A stretch of 64,000 nt of DNA from Aneurinibacillus sp. Ricciae_BoGa-3 (GCF_028421645.1 NZ_CP116888.1:310001-374000); one strand, 5' to 3'; counted from the stretch's first letter, positions 51,122-62,301 are shown. Notes: generated by a model not told the origin, from the letters alone. Program-made: numbers and translations.

Positions 51122-51840
51122 AATTAAGCAGTGTTTATCCACTCATTGAACAAGTAAAGAAAGCAGAAGAAGCAGAGGCGATAGCTGAAGAAACGCAGGA
51201 GCCTATTCCAAAAGAAGCGCATAAGCAAGCTGTTGGTAAGCTTGAACAAATGATTGGGGAACTTACATTAACCGATGAAGAACTTGATAAAGTATTAAAT
51301 AACTTCGAGTTTCGAATCGACAAAGAAAAAGACGTTCCAAGCGAGAAGGCATTTGAGTTTGTTAAAGGGAGATTTGAGCGGAAATTTCGTTTGCTTTCCA
51401 ATCGCATTGAACGAGCGATTACAGAAGGCTTCGGCTCTTACATTAAGCAAGTAAGGAAAGGGAAAGGTTTATCCCTTCAAACCGTTGCGGATTTAACAGG
51501 AATTAGTCCTTCCTATATCAATCGTATCGAGAAGAGTGAGCGAAAAGCTCCTAGTTATCGAATCATTGAGAAACTTGCTAAAGCCTTTGAGGTTCCGATT
51601 GAAGAAATGTTGAAAATCGCTGGCATTAAAGAGGATACGACGAAGGTTCAAGGTTTTGCTCAAGTTATCTATTCAAATGGATTTACTATCAACGGACGAC
51701 TTATCCCAAATAAACAAAAAGAAATGATTGTAGAAATCATTACAAAAATGGATGAAGCAGTTTGGGGTAATGATACAAAGTATAGAGAGTCCATAGAGTT
51801 GATGGAACTTATCAATAAGTACAAGGAACTTGATAAGTAA
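51059..51840 (+). pseudogene. Xre regulator, copy 2, frameshifted and without ribosome binding site
   Basis: The ATG at 51059 is the first base of copy 2 and lies in frame with virB4, but AGGAGG is lost. The A-run has seven A instead of eight, shifting the frame at codon 8. The rest from about 51085 to the stop at 51840 is intact and keeps the helix-turn-helix; an internal ATG at 51250 could give 196 aa but has no clear site. With the eighth A restored, the frame would be a VirB4(1-301)-Xre(1-260) fusion. Confidence 0.85.
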
Positions 51841-51866
51841 TTGACATTTATAAGTCAAAATCATGA

Positions 51867-51900
51867 AAACATAGGGGAGCAATATGCCCTGTGTTTTTTT
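51867..51900 (+). terminator. Terminator after the Xre gene (copy 2)
   Basis: Same hairpin as at 31907-31940. Confidence 0.8.
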
Positions 51901-52066
51901 ATTTTCTTGTATATTGAATATAATACATAAATGAATATATATTGAATAAAATCAATAAGATTATCGAACAAGGTCAAACAGAAAACACATTGAGTGAACG
52001 ATTTAATCATGGAATAATGAATTCACAATGATTTATGTCAATCGGAAAAGGAGGTGTCGAAAGAAC

Positions 52067-53668
52067 ATGGAGAAAATTTTATTAGCGGTAGGTTTTCGTC
52101 AATTGGAAGATTTCTTAGAAAAAAACCTTAAAAAAGAATTTCTCTTCGTAGGGACAACGGTGTATAGGGAAGGCATTATTCGGGCTATTGGGCAGAAAAA
52201 TCCTGATATCGTGGTTATTCGTGAAACGCTGGACGGGAAAGAAAATATCCTTAGTATTGTCTATGAAATACGAAATAAATTCCCTAAAAAACGGATTGTG
52301 TTTATTGCGGGAAAACGTGAGCCTGGTGATGCTCTACTTGCTACACTTGTTAACTACGGTGTCTATGACATATTGCAAGGAGAAAAGGTACGAGCGCAAG
52401 AGATTGTCGCTTTGATTCGCAAACCAAACGAATACAAGGATGTCCAGCACTTACAACCTGTTCCTGTCTTGGATGAAAGAAAAAATGAGGTTTTATTTCA
52501 AGCCCCAACAACGGTTGTTCAAGAAAAGGAAATTATCAAAGAAATTTACATTGATTCTTCCAAGACAGTTAAGGAAACAACGCCTCAAAACGAACCCCCT
52601 GTGTTGGTCAAACCTGATGTTCCAGTAGAAGTACCAGTAGCGGAAGTAATGGAACCTGTTAAAGAAGAAAAGGATAAAGTGGAGAGCGTCCAAGAAGTAC
52701 CCCCTCAGAAAAAAAGAGTAAAAGAATCACCGCCAGAACCGCCGAAAGAGCCAGCTAAACAAAAAGAACCGCCAAGGGAAGCAACAAAAAAGAGCTTCTT
52801 GGATAAGTTAAAGACGAAATCCGATATTAGCAGTTCGCTTGGACAAAAAATGGTGGCAACCACCAAACAAAAAATCATCACATTCATAGGTAGTAAAAGC
52901 GGCGTTGGGAATTCTTCTATCGCATTTAATACTGCGTTATCTTTGGCTCGAAAAGGTTTACGGACAATTTTTGTAGAGTTTGATGACAAAACACCATCTG
53001 TTAGTTACTGGTATGAATTAGGTCATCTGGAGAACGGCATCGATTCAGCTTTAATCGCTTTGGAAAACAATCAGTTTGAAAAAGTAGAAGAAGCGGTTAT
53101 TAAATCAGAAGATTTAAAGCAAGCAGAAAGCCTCATGCAAAAAAATTACAGGAAGTTTCCCTCAACATTAGACTTCTTATTTTTCTCCAAAAAGTACCTA
53201 ACCAGACAAAGCGGTGATGAAATTGAAAACAGAGTAAATCTGTCACTTTCTAAAGAATTATTCCTCTACCTCATGTTCCAACTGGATTATGACTTCATTA
53301 TTTTAGATGTTCCGCAGGATGTTAACCACGAAGTAACCCACAACGCCTTAATTTATTCCAATAAAGTATTGCTTACACTTACACAAGATGTCAGTACCAT
53401 TGGCTATTCTATCTACAAATTAAACGAAGTAGCCAAGAAAGGAATAAATCTCGACAAAAAGCTTTACTATATCATCAATAAATTTGAGAAATCGGATTTG
53501 TCCCTAAAGGAAATAGAGGATTGGATTCAGGTCAGCAATTTAACCACGGTTCCTCTTTTTAACAAAGAGTTTATTAATGCAAACTTTTTAGGACTTCCTG
53601 TTACGCTTTACTCAAAAAATTCAAGCTTACAAACGGCTTTTCAAAAAATAGAAAAGTTGATTGTTTAA
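52067..53668 (+). CDS. tadZ: TadZ/CpaE-like protein 1 (copy 2)
   Basis: Identical protein to that at 32107-33708: pseudo-receiver, Pro/Glu-rich linker and MinD-like domain with Asn in place of the Walker A lysine. Start and ribosome binding site are retained. Confidence 0.85.
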   Translation: MEKILLAVGFRQLEDFLEKNLKKEFLFVGTTVYREGIIRAIGQKNPDIVVIRETLDGKENILSIVYEIRNKFPKKRIVFIAGKREPGDALLATLVNYGVYDILQGEKVRAQEIVALIRKPNEYKDVQHLQPVPVLDERKNEVLFQAPTTVVQEKEIIKEIYIDSSKTVKETTPQNEPPVLVKPDVPVEVPVAEVMEPVKEEKDKVESVQEVPPQKKRVKESPPEPPKEPAKQKEPPREATKKSFLDKLKTKSDISSSLGQKMVATTKQKIITFIGSKSGVGNSSIAFNTALSLARKGLRTIFVEFDDKTPSVSYWYELGHLENGIDSALIALENNQFEKVEEAVIKSEDLKQAESLMQKNYRKFPSTLDFLFFSKKYLTRQSGDEIENRVNLSLSKELFLYLMFQLDYDFIILDVPQDVNHEVTHNALIYSNKVLLTLTQDVSTIGYSIYKLNEVAKKGINLDKKLYYIINKFEKSDLSLKEIEDWIQVSNLTTVPLFNKEFINANFLGLPVTLYSKNSSLQTAFQKIEKLIV

Positions 53669-53689
53669 AATCATAGGAGGTGTAAATCT

Positions 53690-54526
53690 TTGAAGAAAAA
53701 AAGAGCCATTATTTTAGGGATGCAATTAGCGATTGTTGCAGGCTTCTCCCTCGCTTTTTATAACTATACGCAAAATGAAGTTCAACCCAAGCAGGTCTAT
53801 GTCTTTAATAAAGACATTGGGGTAAATACGCAAGTAACCCAAGCGGATTTATCAGCCGTCTCAATTCCATCTAAAGCGGTATCTACGAATTTTGCTGTTA
53901 ATCCCAAAGATATTGTGGGGAAATACCTGAATTCAAACGCTTATAAGGGTCAATATGTGTACAAGCAAGAATTGGTGCGAAAAGACCAAACAGACCCATT
54001 TGCCAGCATGGATATGTCTAAATTACGAAAAATATCCATCCCTGTCACTTACGTAGATAGCTTCGCTGGTAACATCAAACGAGGAGACAAGGTTGACCTC
54101 GTATTTACGGGCGAAGGAACCAAAAATATTGGTGGACAACAAACACCATTTAAGTACTCAAAAGTCTTCCTACAAAACGTTTACGTATATAACGTAGCAA
54201 CCGATGATGGGTACAAATATGTTGACCACTCCACCAAATCCAAAGCTGAAATTGCGGGAGCTAACGCTTCAAGTCAAAAAATTGATACTTCTAGCTCTAA
54301 CAACAAAATCGGCATTGTTACGTTGGCTGTTTCTTTAGACCAAGCAGAAGAAATCCAAGTAAGAGAAAATGGCGGAAAAGTAAGCATGGTTGGGCGTTTT
54401 GACGACAACCAATCTTATGAAACATTAGGCTTTGTCTTGGGTGATTACAGCAAAGTATTTGCAGATAAAGCAAGTGCTGAAACAGGAAGAGCAACTATCG
54501 TAGATAATAACCAGTACCAAAAATAA
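53690..54526 (+). CDS. cpaB: CpaB/RcpC-like protein (copy 2)
   Basis: Identical to 33730-34566; TTG start after AGGAGG, membrane helix and SAF domain intact. Confidence 0.86.
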   Translation: MKKKRAIILGMQLAIVAGFSLAFYNYTQNEVQPKQVYVFNKDIGVNTQVTQADLSAVSIPSKAVSTNFAVNPKDIVGKYLNSNAYKGQYVYKQELVRKDQTDPFASMDMSKLRKISIPVTYVDSFAGNIKRGDKVDLVFTGEGTKNIGGQQTPFKYSKVFLQNVYVYNVATDDGYKYVDHSTKSKAEIAGANASSQKIDTSSSNNKIGIVTLAVSLDQAEEIQVRENGGKVSMVGRFDDNQSYETLGFVLGDYSKVFADKASAETGRATIVDNNQYQK

Positions 54527-54532
54527 AAGGCA

Positions 54533-54600
54533 GGGAGGTGCAATGAAAACACGCTGTTTGCGTTTATTTCGATGTGAATGGCGTGTTTTCACTTCTAATG
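54533..54600 (+). promoter_or_regulatory. SD-bridging hairpin before tadZ2 (copy 2)
   Basis: Same 11-bp stem (54544-54554 and 54581-54591) between GGGAGGTG and the ATG at 54598. Confidence 0.6.
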
Positions 54601-56025
54601 AAAAAAGTGTTAGTAGCAACAGGACAAAAAATAATTGATGAAACGATTGCAAAATTTGAAGGGTATGAGGTCGTTAATGCGGTAGAGTACAAAAATGAAG
54701 TAGTGGAAGCCTGTGAATATTTTTCTCCTGATATTTTGCTGTTGAGCGAAGGTCTATCAGGACATGAATCCTTGCTTCAAATCATGCTTCAATTGGGCAT
54801 GAAATTTCCAAATCTCCGCATAATCTATCTGGCTGGACATGTTGATTTACGGGATGAACCGAAAGTGAATGCACTTGGTGTACTCGTTATGGCAGGAATT
54901 TATGACATTATACATGAGAAGAGTATTAGTGTCCAAATGCTTAGAAACATATTAGACAACCCAAAAGATGCCGAGAGCATGTCGTATCTTACCAAACGGG
55001 TTAAAGAATCCACATCCAAAGCAAATAAGGAATCCTTGATTGAAATTGAGATTCCTCAAGAAAAAGAGAACGAAGAGGATGAAGATATCTATAAAAATTT
55101 ACATGTGGTTTCCTCCATTAAGCCTGGTACAGGTAAAAGCTTTCTTTCAACAAATGTAGCCACTGCCATTGCTAACTTTGGTGTAGAAAACAAGGATGGT
55201 AAAAAACCAAGAGTAGCTCTAATCGAAGCTGACTTACAAAATCTATCCGTTGGTACACTTCTACAAATTGAAGATGATAAAAAGAACCTCAAAGCCGTAA
55301 TGGAAAAAATCTCAACCATTGTAAACGAGAACGGTAATTTTGTTGGCACACTGGAACAAACCGAAGAAGTAAACACATTTATTAAAAGTTGTTTTAAGCC
55401 TTTCTATCGAGTGAAAAACCTCGAAGCTTTAGTTGGTTCACAGCTTACCTTTGAGCAAATTGAAAGCATCAAACCTTACTACTATATTTATCTTCTTGAT
55501 TCCATTGCCAAAGAATACGATATCGTCGTGGTGGATTCCAACTCTTCCTTAACCCACATTACAACCTTCCCTTTACTTCAAATGGCAAAAAGTTGCTACT
55601 ATGTGCTCAATCTGGACTTTAACAACGTTCGTAATAACGCTAGGTATAAAAGCATTCTAAAAGAGATGGGCATTGCCGACAAAGTGAAATATGTATTGAA
55701 CGAGGACATTGTAAACGACCCGAAAGAATCATTGGCTTCGGGTTCGGATATTGAGGAACTTATTTTTACGGCTGACCATTTAGATGACTCTGATTTTAAA
55801 TTAGAAGCCAGAGTGCCAATGCTTCCAAAAACAGTGTTCTTAAATCGTTTATACGAGGGAACGCCTGTTGTATTGGACGATAAAAAATACACGTTAAAAG
55901 CGAGATACGAGATTTTAAAAGTCGCCAACCAAATCTGGCCCATCAAGAATTTTAAAGAAATCGAAGAAGAATACCTAGCTTCGAAAGATGACAAAAAGCG
56001 AAAAGGCAAATTCTTTTCACGGTAA
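54598..56025 (+). CDS. tadZ: TadZ/CpaE-like protein 2 (copy 2)
   Basis: Identical to 34638-36065, with intact Walker A (GTGKS). Confidence 0.86.
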   Translation: MKKVLVATGQKIIDETIAKFEGYEVVNAVEYKNEVVEACEYFSPDILLLSEGLSGHESLLQIMLQLGMKFPNLRIIYLAGHVDLRDEPKVNALGVLVMAGIYDIIHEKSISVQMLRNILDNPKDAESMSYLTKRVKESTSKANKESLIEIEIPQEKENEEDEDIYKNLHVVSSIKPGTGKSFLSTNVATAIANFGVENKDGKKPRVALIEADLQNLSVGTLLQIEDDKKNLKAVMEKISTIVNENGNFVGTLEQTEEVNTFIKSCFKPFYRVKNLEALVGSQLTFEQIESIKPYYYIYLLDSIAKEYDIVVVDSNSSLTHITTFPLLQMAKSCYYVLNLDFNNVRNNARYKSILKEMGIADKVKYVLNEDIVNDPKESLASGSDIEELIFTADHLDDSDFKLEARVPMLPKTVFLNRLYEGTPVVLDDKKYTLKARYEILKVANQIWPIKNFKEIEEEYLASKDDKKRKGKFFSR

Positions 56026-56057
56026 AAAAATTACGATAAAAGAGGAGGAGACAAATA

Positions 56058-57453
56058 GTGGAGAATGATTTTCATTCCTTTAGAAAACAAATTGCGCAAG
56101 TGAATCGGCAAAAACAAGATAACGGAGCGTTACTTGATTACGATGAAGCAATTGAAATTATTCAAGGAGAGTTAAAAGAAAAGCTAGGAACAGCAATGGA
56201 AGTGAATCAACAAACTTCTTCTAAAAAAGATGAAATTGTTATCAAAGACAAAGAATATTTACGAAGAAAAAAATCAACTTACCGACAATTACTTACTGAG
56301 ATTATATTCAGCAAAAACATTCGAGTACGCGGGTATGACGGTGAAAAAACAAACGATTTTCTTGAGGAAATGGTTGGTGAATTTGCAGGTTATTCGGTTT
56401 TGGAAAACGCCTTTGCCGACCCTGAAATTTCGGATATTTACGTCATTGACTGGAAAACTATCTACGTAGAAAAGGGTGGAACGAACGTCAAATATCAAAA
56501 AACATTCAGAAGCCCGAAACATTTTAAAGACACACTGGAACGATTTATGCGGGAAGCAGGTAAGGAAATCAACCTGGGTGATAAGAAGATTGTGGACTTT
56601 GAACTCTATCAAGACAGGGGTTGCGCCACATCTCCTAGTGTATCGCCACGAGATTATTCCTTAACCCTGCGTAAACACGCAGAAGACCACATTACCAGAG
56701 AACAACTCATTGGTTGGAATGTGTTAACTGAGCAAATTTCCGATTTTCTTGGCATGTTGATTGTAGGGGAATGCAACATCATCTATGCTGGTCTTACAGG
56801 TTCAGGTAAAACCACAACGATTCGTGCTTTACTTGACCATTACGTCACGAAAGCCAATAAACGGATGCTTGTATGTGAAGATACACAGGAGTTATTTCCG
56901 AAAAATGACCATACGTTGGAGTTGGTATCTGTTAAAAGTGATGATAAAGCCCAAGCGGTTCCGTTAGGCAAATTAATCATTACGGCACTTCGTTTGAAAC
57001 CCAAATATATCGTGGTTGGAGAAGTGCGGGGAGAAGAGGCAGAAGCCGCCGTTGAAGGCATGGAGACTGGACACAGCACGATTTTCACCATGCATGGAGG
57101 AAATCCGTGGAATATCGTTAACCGCCTTGTAACCAAATACCTGATGGCAATGCCTACACTTGGTATCGACGTTGTAGAGCGTATCATTGGTTCTGCAGTA
57201 GACTATGTAGCTATCCAGGATAACATCCCAGGTGTTGGACGGAAAATAACCAGCATTTGTGAAGTTAATTATGACTTTACGAACAAACGTGTGGATATCA
57301 AGACCATTTTCCGATACGACTTTAGAAAAAGATTTTGTGTTAGAAGGAAAAATTTCACAAGATAAAGTGGATAAAATGTTACGACGTGGTATTCCACTTG
57401 AAGAGTTGGAGAAATGGATGGAAAAACCCGAAGAATTAGCCAAAACCGCATAA
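56058..57453 (+). pseudogene. cpaF: CpaF ATPase, copy 2, frameshifted near the C-terminus
   Basis: Identical to copy 1 up to about residue 424. There the A-run after TTTAG is five A instead of seven, a 2-bp loss, so the frame ends at 57365 (435 aa) with an aberrant tail. The original frame continues to the stop at 57453. All ATPase motifs lie before the break, but ~40 C-terminal residues are lost. Confidence 0.88.
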
Positions 57454-57477
57454 AGCATTTTTTTTATTCCTTGCTTT

Positions 57478-57521
57478 TTGACTATATGCTATATTCAACT
57501 AAGGGTTGATTATAATATATC
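57478..57521 (+). promoter_or_regulatory. Paired TTGAYTATA elements before tadB (copy 2)
   Basis: TTGACTATA at 57478 and TTGATTATA at 57506, as at 37520 and 37548. Confidence 0.5.
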
Positions 57522-57590
57522 TGGAATGAAATGCGAGGATATATCTATAATCTCATAAACAAAAACTATTGAGTAAAGGCAGGTGAGCAA

Positions 57591-58529
57591 ATGGGATTAT
57601 ATGTAGTCATCTTTATTGTTCTGATGCTGATAACCATCCTGATACGCAATATGAATGGGAAATCTGACAGCGTAATAGATAGACGAAAACAACAGTCGAA
57701 AAATATTCTTCGTGAGAATGTATTAAAGAAATCATTGGAACGATTCTCCGAGCAAAAAGTTAAATTCTCCAAGCGATATGCAATTGAAACACTTTGTTTG
57801 CAAGCTGGATATCATTTATCTTATGCAGAGTATCTCATGATGTCAATTGGTTCGGCAATAGGTGTTGCTATCTTAGTTGGGATTATCATGAATAACCCTC
57901 TTTTAGCCATCATGTTCCTGGTAATTGGATATATGTTGCCAAGACAGGTCATTACCTTCTTAAAAAACAAGCGGGTTAAGATGATGGAACGCCAGATAGG
58001 TCCGTTCATGCAGATGGTTATCAAACGGTATGAAACAACAAGAGATTTTAGTAAATCTCTTAAACTAACACTGGATGAATTCGTAGGTGAAGAACCGATG
58101 TATTCCGAAATTAAGCAAACGGTGTTGGAAATCCAAGTAGGGGTTCCTGTAGGTGAGGCTATGGATAACATGGCACGGAGAACAGGTAATAAGTATATGG
58201 CTCGTTTAGCCGACTATTATAAAATTGCCTCCTCTTTGGGTACAGATGAAATTCGCAAGAAGCTGTTAACTCAAGCGTATTCACAATTTGAGGAAAACAG
58301 AAAAGCAAAAGCCTCTATGAAAAAAGAACTGGCAGGTCCTGTCAGAGAAGCCTACATTATGTTAGGTTCCATTCCAATGTTCGCTATCTATCAAATCATG
58401 ACCAATGACACCTATGTTTCTTTTATGACGCAAACCTCTACAGGTAGGATTGGTACGGCAGTAATTTCAGCGGTATTAATGGGTTCTATCTGGTTTGTTA
58501 ACGCTAAAATAGGTGCGCCACTTGAATAG
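57591..58529 (+). CDS. tadB: TadB-like protein (copy 2)
   Basis: Identical to 37633-38571. Confidence 0.88.
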   Translation: MGLYVVIFIVLMLITILIRNMNGKSDSVIDRRKQQSKNILRENVLKKSLERFSEQKVKFSKRYAIETLCLQAGYHLSYAEYLMMSIGSAIGVAILVGIIMNNPLLAIMFLVIGYMLPRQVITFLKNKRVKMMERQIGPFMQMVIKRYETTRDFSKSLKLTLDEFVGEEPMYSEIKQTVLEIQVGVPVGEAMDNMARRTGNKYMARLADYYKIASSLGTDEIRKKLLTQAYSQFEENRKAKASMKKELAGPVREAYIMLGSIPMFAIYQIMTNDTYVSFMTQTSTGRIGTAVISAVLMGSIWFVNAKIGAPLE

Positions 58530-58547
58530 AAAGGGAGGTAGTGAATC

Positions 58548-59429
58548 GTGCAACTGGTCTACAGTGTCATCGTGCTTGTTACGTTGTTCTTTTTAGCTAG
58601 AAGCGCATTGATGTTTTTCTTTTCAATGGAAAACTACAATGTCCATAAAAGAAGACTAAAACAACTTCATTTCAACGGAAAAAAAGAAGATGCGGATATG
58701 TCAGAGATTATTGATAAGGTAACAAAACCCGTCATTCGTCATATTCTGCCTCATCTTCGTCCTGCTAATCTAGAGAAAATCGCAATCAAATTAAAAATGG
58801 CAAAATGGGATAAGAAGTTTACACCTATGCAATACCGTGCGTTGAACCTTACGTTAAAAGCTCTCGGTATCATCCTTGCGTTGCTACTGTATAATGCTTC
58901 TACGTTGATGGCATTGGTTTGGTTTGTTGCGTTAGTGTTTGGTATGGATTTTCTGTTAAAAAACTCTGTTAAAAACAGAAAAGAAAAGCTGATTTCCGAT
59001 TTTCCTGATTTTATTCGCATTACGGAAGGGTACTTATCTGCAAATGTACCTTTTTCGAAGGCGGTAGAAGAAAGCATCAAATATGTCGGGGAAGAATGGA
59101 GACCGATTCTGCAAAACTTCGTGGTCGAATCAGATGTAAATAGCGTTGAAGAAGCTTTAGATACACTGAAAAAAGAAGTTGACCTCTTTGAAGTGAGAGA
59201 GTTTGTCGCTCTTGTCAAATTAACCCTCGAACAAGGTGGAGATGCAAGAGAAAGTTTTTCTGCCCAGGCGGATAAGATTAGAGAAATGCAGTTGGATATG
59301 ATTGCAATTAAAATTGGAAAACGCCAAATGATGGGTATCGCCATTCAAGGTCCCCTCTTACTTTGTAACCTCTTAGTCTTCGGTTTACCAACCGTATCTT
59401 CCATGACTTCATTATCCTCAATGGGTTAA
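58548..59429 (+). CDS. tadC: TadC-like protein (copy 2)
   Basis: Identical to 38590-39471; GTG start after AAAGGGAGG. Confidence 0.88.
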   Translation: MQLVYSVIVLVTLFFLARSALMFFFSMENYNVHKRRLKQLHFNGKKEDADMSEIIDKVTKPVIRHILPHLRPANLEKIAIKLKMAKWDKKFTPMQYRALNLTLKALGIILALLLYNASTLMALVWFVALVFGMDFLLKNSVKNRKEKLISDFPDFIRITEGYLSANVPFSKAVEESIKYVGEEWRPILQNFVVESDVNSVEEALDTLKKEVDLFEVREFVALVKLTLEQGGDARESFSAQADKIREMQLDMIAIKIGKRQMMGIAIQGPLLLCNLLVFGLPTVSSMTSLSSMG

Positions 59430-59505
59430 GAATCAAACACGGTTAAACACAAAAACGCTTTTCCAGTAAAAATCCGCACATTATAATAGAATCATGAAGT
59501 CTGTG

Positions 59506-59517
59506 TTGACTATAAAC
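59506..59517 (+). promoter_or_regulatory. TTGACTATA element upstream of flp (copy 2)
   Basis: TTGACTATAAAC as at 39548. Confidence 0.55.
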
Positions 59518-59587
59518 TATATAAATAAAATATAATTTATAGTAATAATCTAAAACCATAAAAATTTTATAAAGGAGGAATTGGCAG

Positions 59588-59773
59588 ATGAAAAATCTAT
59601 TCAATCGAGCAAAGTTTGTGATGACAGGGGAGGCGGGTGCATCCAACATTGAAATCATCGTTTGGATTTCAGTAGTACTTGTTATCGCCACTGTGCTTTT
59701 CGTATTCCGAAATGCCATTATGGACTTTTTGACAAGAGCAACAGGTCAAGTAAACGGATTGCAAGTTCAATAA
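59588..59773 (+). CDS. flp: Flp-type prepilin (copy 2)
   Basis: Identical 61-aa prepilin to 39630-39815, with the G|ASNIE processing site. Confidence 0.92.
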   Translation: MKNLFNRAKFVMTGEAGASNIEIIVWISVVLVIATVLFVFRNAIMDFLTRATGQVNGLQVQ

Positions 59774-59795
59774 GCTTAATAAGCAGAAAAAGAAC

Positions 59796-59821
59796 AAGGG
59801 AGATATTCGTATCTCCCTTTT
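59796..59821 (+). terminator. Terminator/attenuator after flp (copy 2)
   Basis: Same UUCG-capped 10-bp hairpin as at 39838-39863. Confidence 0.86.
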
Positions 59822-59866
59822 CTAAAATTCTTAAAAATTGCATGTAAGGTGGTGAAGAAAAGTTAC

Positions 59867-60382
59867 ATGACAAGACTCAACCGATTAAAAAACTTAAAAA
59901 AGAACAAAAAAGGTACGATGGCAATTGAAATTGTAATCGGGATGTTCATGTTTCTCGTAGCGTTAAGTTTTATGACAGACATCGCCATTATTGGATGGAA
60001 GTTTTCCGTTATCTCGCAAACGAATTCGTTCGTTGCCAGAACCGCCATGCTACAAGGAGGTATCACATCTTCCGCACCTTATGGATTTCCTGGTGCAGAT
60101 AGAGCGTACTTAACTTCCTCAGAAGTCGCCACAAAAGTCGCTGACAATTTTAAAAAAGCAGGGATAAAAGCGGGTGACTATCAAGTGACGATAAATGGAG
60201 CAAACCTTGGTTCTGATGTAACAGTCGATTACGGCGGTGACATTGTTACCCAAATTAAGGTCAATTATAAATGGTCTCTATTAAGTAACTTTATTCCTGG
60301 ACTTCTTTCTAACTCTACTACTTCGACTAGAACGGTGAATTCAGAATTTAAGTACCGATATAGTGATTTCTCAGGAGAGTAA
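59867..60382 (+). CDS. TadE-like pseudopilin 1 (copy 2)
   Basis: Identical to 39909-40424; the same doubt about the start applies (GTG at 59849 or ATG at 59867). Confidence 0.83.
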   Translation: MTRLNRLKNLKKNKKGTMAIEIVIGMFMFLVALSFMTDIAIIGWKFSVISQTNSFVARTAMLQGGITSSAPYGFPGADRAYLTSSEVATKVADNFKKAGIKAGDYQVTINGANLGSDVTVDYGGDIVTQIKVNYKWSLLSNFIPGLLSNSTTSTRTVNSEFKYRYSDFSGE

Positions 60383-60384
60383 CC

Positions 60385-60954
60385 ATGAAGAAAATCAAAC
60401 AATCTCTTACCGATAAAAAAGGTGCTATTAGTATATTTTATGTCGTTGGTGTGCTTATTTGCGCTTTGATTGTGACAGCATCCGTGGATATTTTAAAACA
60501 AATATGGATTCTAAATGAAGTACAATCCGTCATGGATACGGCAGGCGTGTCGGCTCTTCATCAGGGAGTGGATACCCATAAATTAAGAGCAGAAGAATTT
60601 GTTTTTGATGAATCCGCCATTGTCTCAAGTTATGAAAATTTGGTCTACTCTAGTATTCCAGTTGGAAGTAACATCACCACTCGTGGATTAATTAATACGT
60701 ATGTAGAATACGGTGGTGCAAATGATAATTGGGGCTTGGGTGTAAGCACACATGGAGGAAACCAACTTTTGTTGAGAAGTGAAATGATTTTACGTGTAAA
60801 AACAGACAAGCTTTTCGATACGCTTCCAGGTATTCAGAAAGTCTTTTATGATTCCAGAAGCAATTCCGATTTTACTGTGAGTTTCAATGGAACACCAAAA
60901 GATGGAGAAACTGAGTTAATTGTTAGGAGTGTGAGTCGTATTGTTTACAGATAG
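60385..60954 (+). CDS. TadE/TadG-like pseudopilin 2 (copy 2)
   Basis: Identical to 40427-40996. Confidence 0.8.
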   Translation: MKKIKQSLTDKKGAISIFYVVGVLICALIVTASVDILKQIWILNEVQSVMDTAGVSALHQGVDTHKLRAEEFVFDESAIVSSYENLVYSSIPVGSNITTRGLINTYVEYGGANDNWGLGVSTHGGNQLLLRSEMILRVKTDKLFDTLPGIQKVFYDSRSNSDFTVSFNGTPKDGETELIVRSVSRIVYR

Positions 60955-61414
60955 CATCCATACGATGATAAAAAATATTCACAGTCTGTATGGCAACTAT
61001 TATGTGGTTGCCATACTGACTCTTTTTTTAGCGATTGCTTCGTATACGGATATTAAAGCCTTAAAAATCCCTGATAAAGTCAATATAGTATTTTTCGTCC
61101 TACGTTTAATATTGATACCATTTATCGGATTTTCAATCTCAAATATCACAGGTGCTCTATTCGGATTCTTTATTCTGCTCATTCCCGCTATGATAAAAAT
61201 GCATCAAATGGGCGGAGACATAAAAGCGATGGCTGTAATTGGGTTTTATTTAGGATTTTTTATTACGCCATTATTCGTGGCATTATCATGCACCTACGGT
61301 ATGATGTACATCATTATTAAATGTCTATTTAGAAAAACGGTTGGGATTATGCCATTTGCACCGTGTTTCTTGTTGGCGCACCTTACGATTTTTGGAATCG
61401 CATTTTTCATTTAG
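60941..61414 (+). CDS. Type IV prepilin peptidase (copy 2)
   Basis: Identical to 40983-41456, both catalytic Asp motifs present. Confidence 0.88.
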   Translation: MFTDSIHTMIKNIHSLYGNYYVVAILTLFLAIASYTDIKALKIPDKVNIVFFVLRLILIPFIGFSISNITGALFGFFILLIPAMIKMHQMGGDIKAMAVIGFYLGFFITPLFVALSCTYGMMYIIIKCLFRKTVGIMPFAPCFLLAHLTIFGIAFFI

Positions 61415-61425
61415 CACGCAAAACG

Positions 61426-61453
61426 GAACTGATAAAAAGTATCGGTTCTTTTT
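61426..61453 (+). terminator. Terminator after prepilin peptidase (copy 2)
   Basis: Same hairpin as at 41468-41495. Confidence 0.83.
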
Positions 61454-61478
61454 GTTTTTAATTTATAAATTTATTTAA

Positions 61479-61490
61479 TTGATTATAGTG
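61479..61490 (+). promoter_or_regulatory. TTGATTATA element (copy 2)
   Basis: TTGATTATAGTG as at 41521. Confidence 0.5.
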
Positions 61491-61527
61491 TATAATTAAC
61501 AAAATCAATGATAAAAAAGGAGAGGAA

Positions 61528-62301
61528 ATGTTGAACAGTTCCATTGAAAAAAAAGTAGCCAAAATTACGAGAGGAAAAGAAGATATTTATGTTTGCATGT
61601 ACGTCTATGAAAGCACGCTTATCAATTTATCTTTTTTTAAAAGAGTAGACCAAGCGTTTGTGGAACTCTTAAAAGAGCGAGTTCCCCATTATTATGCACA
61701 GGAATTGATTCAACGAGTACGTGAAAATCAAGTAGAACAGGTCTCTAAAGAAGAACTGCAGTTGTTTCTTCAACAACAAGATGCAGATGTTTTTCGTATG
61801 ACAAAAGGAATCAAAGATGTTTTAAATAAAACGACCAGGGACATGCAGGTAGATTATATAGGTGAAGTAGCAGGTATTTATTATTTAATTTCTAAGCACA
61901 AAAATGCATCCTACTATGAATGTTATCAATTAAATAAAACGATGAAAGAGGAGGATTATGGTATCCACTTACTTCCTCCTGTATATGTAGAAACCGTTTT
62001 GATGGATTATTTATCGCACGCAAAAATGGGGCAACCACCTTTATTCTTGATGGTCTCCGAAAACCTTTTTGTGGGTGTTCAAAAAACGGTAAAGATGGAG
62101 AATACCGTTGTCATTTCTTTTATCGATGTTTTTCCTGATAGTGTATCGGGAAGCAAGGCATACCTCATGAAGAGAATGCCCGACAAAAATTATATACCTT
62201 TACCGATGTCTCAAGTCACCTCTGAAACCATGGAAACCTTACAAAAAGAAAGCAAACAAATCATTAACCATTTTATCCGTCAGATGGATTTTCTACGATA
62301 A
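61528..62301 (+). CDS. Unknown 257-aa protein (copy 2)
   Basis: Identical to 41570-42343. Confidence 0.72.
   Translation: MLNSSIEKKVAKITRGKEDIYVCMYVYESTLINLSFFKRVDQAFVELLKERVPHYYAQELIQRVRENQVEQVSKEELQLFLQQQDADVFRMTKGIKDVLNKTTRDMQVDYIGEVAGIYYLISKHKNASYYECYQLNKTMKEEDYGIHLLPPVYVETVLMDYLSHAKMGQPPLFLMVSENLFVGVQKTVKMENTVVISFIDVFPDSVSGSKAYLMKRMPDKNYIPLPMSQVTSETMETLQKESKQIINHFIRQMDFLR

Noticed and set aside
57259-57453. 64-aa plus-strand frame at the end of cpaF copy 2
   Set aside because: It is the original cpaF frame after the 2-bp deletion, not a separate gene.
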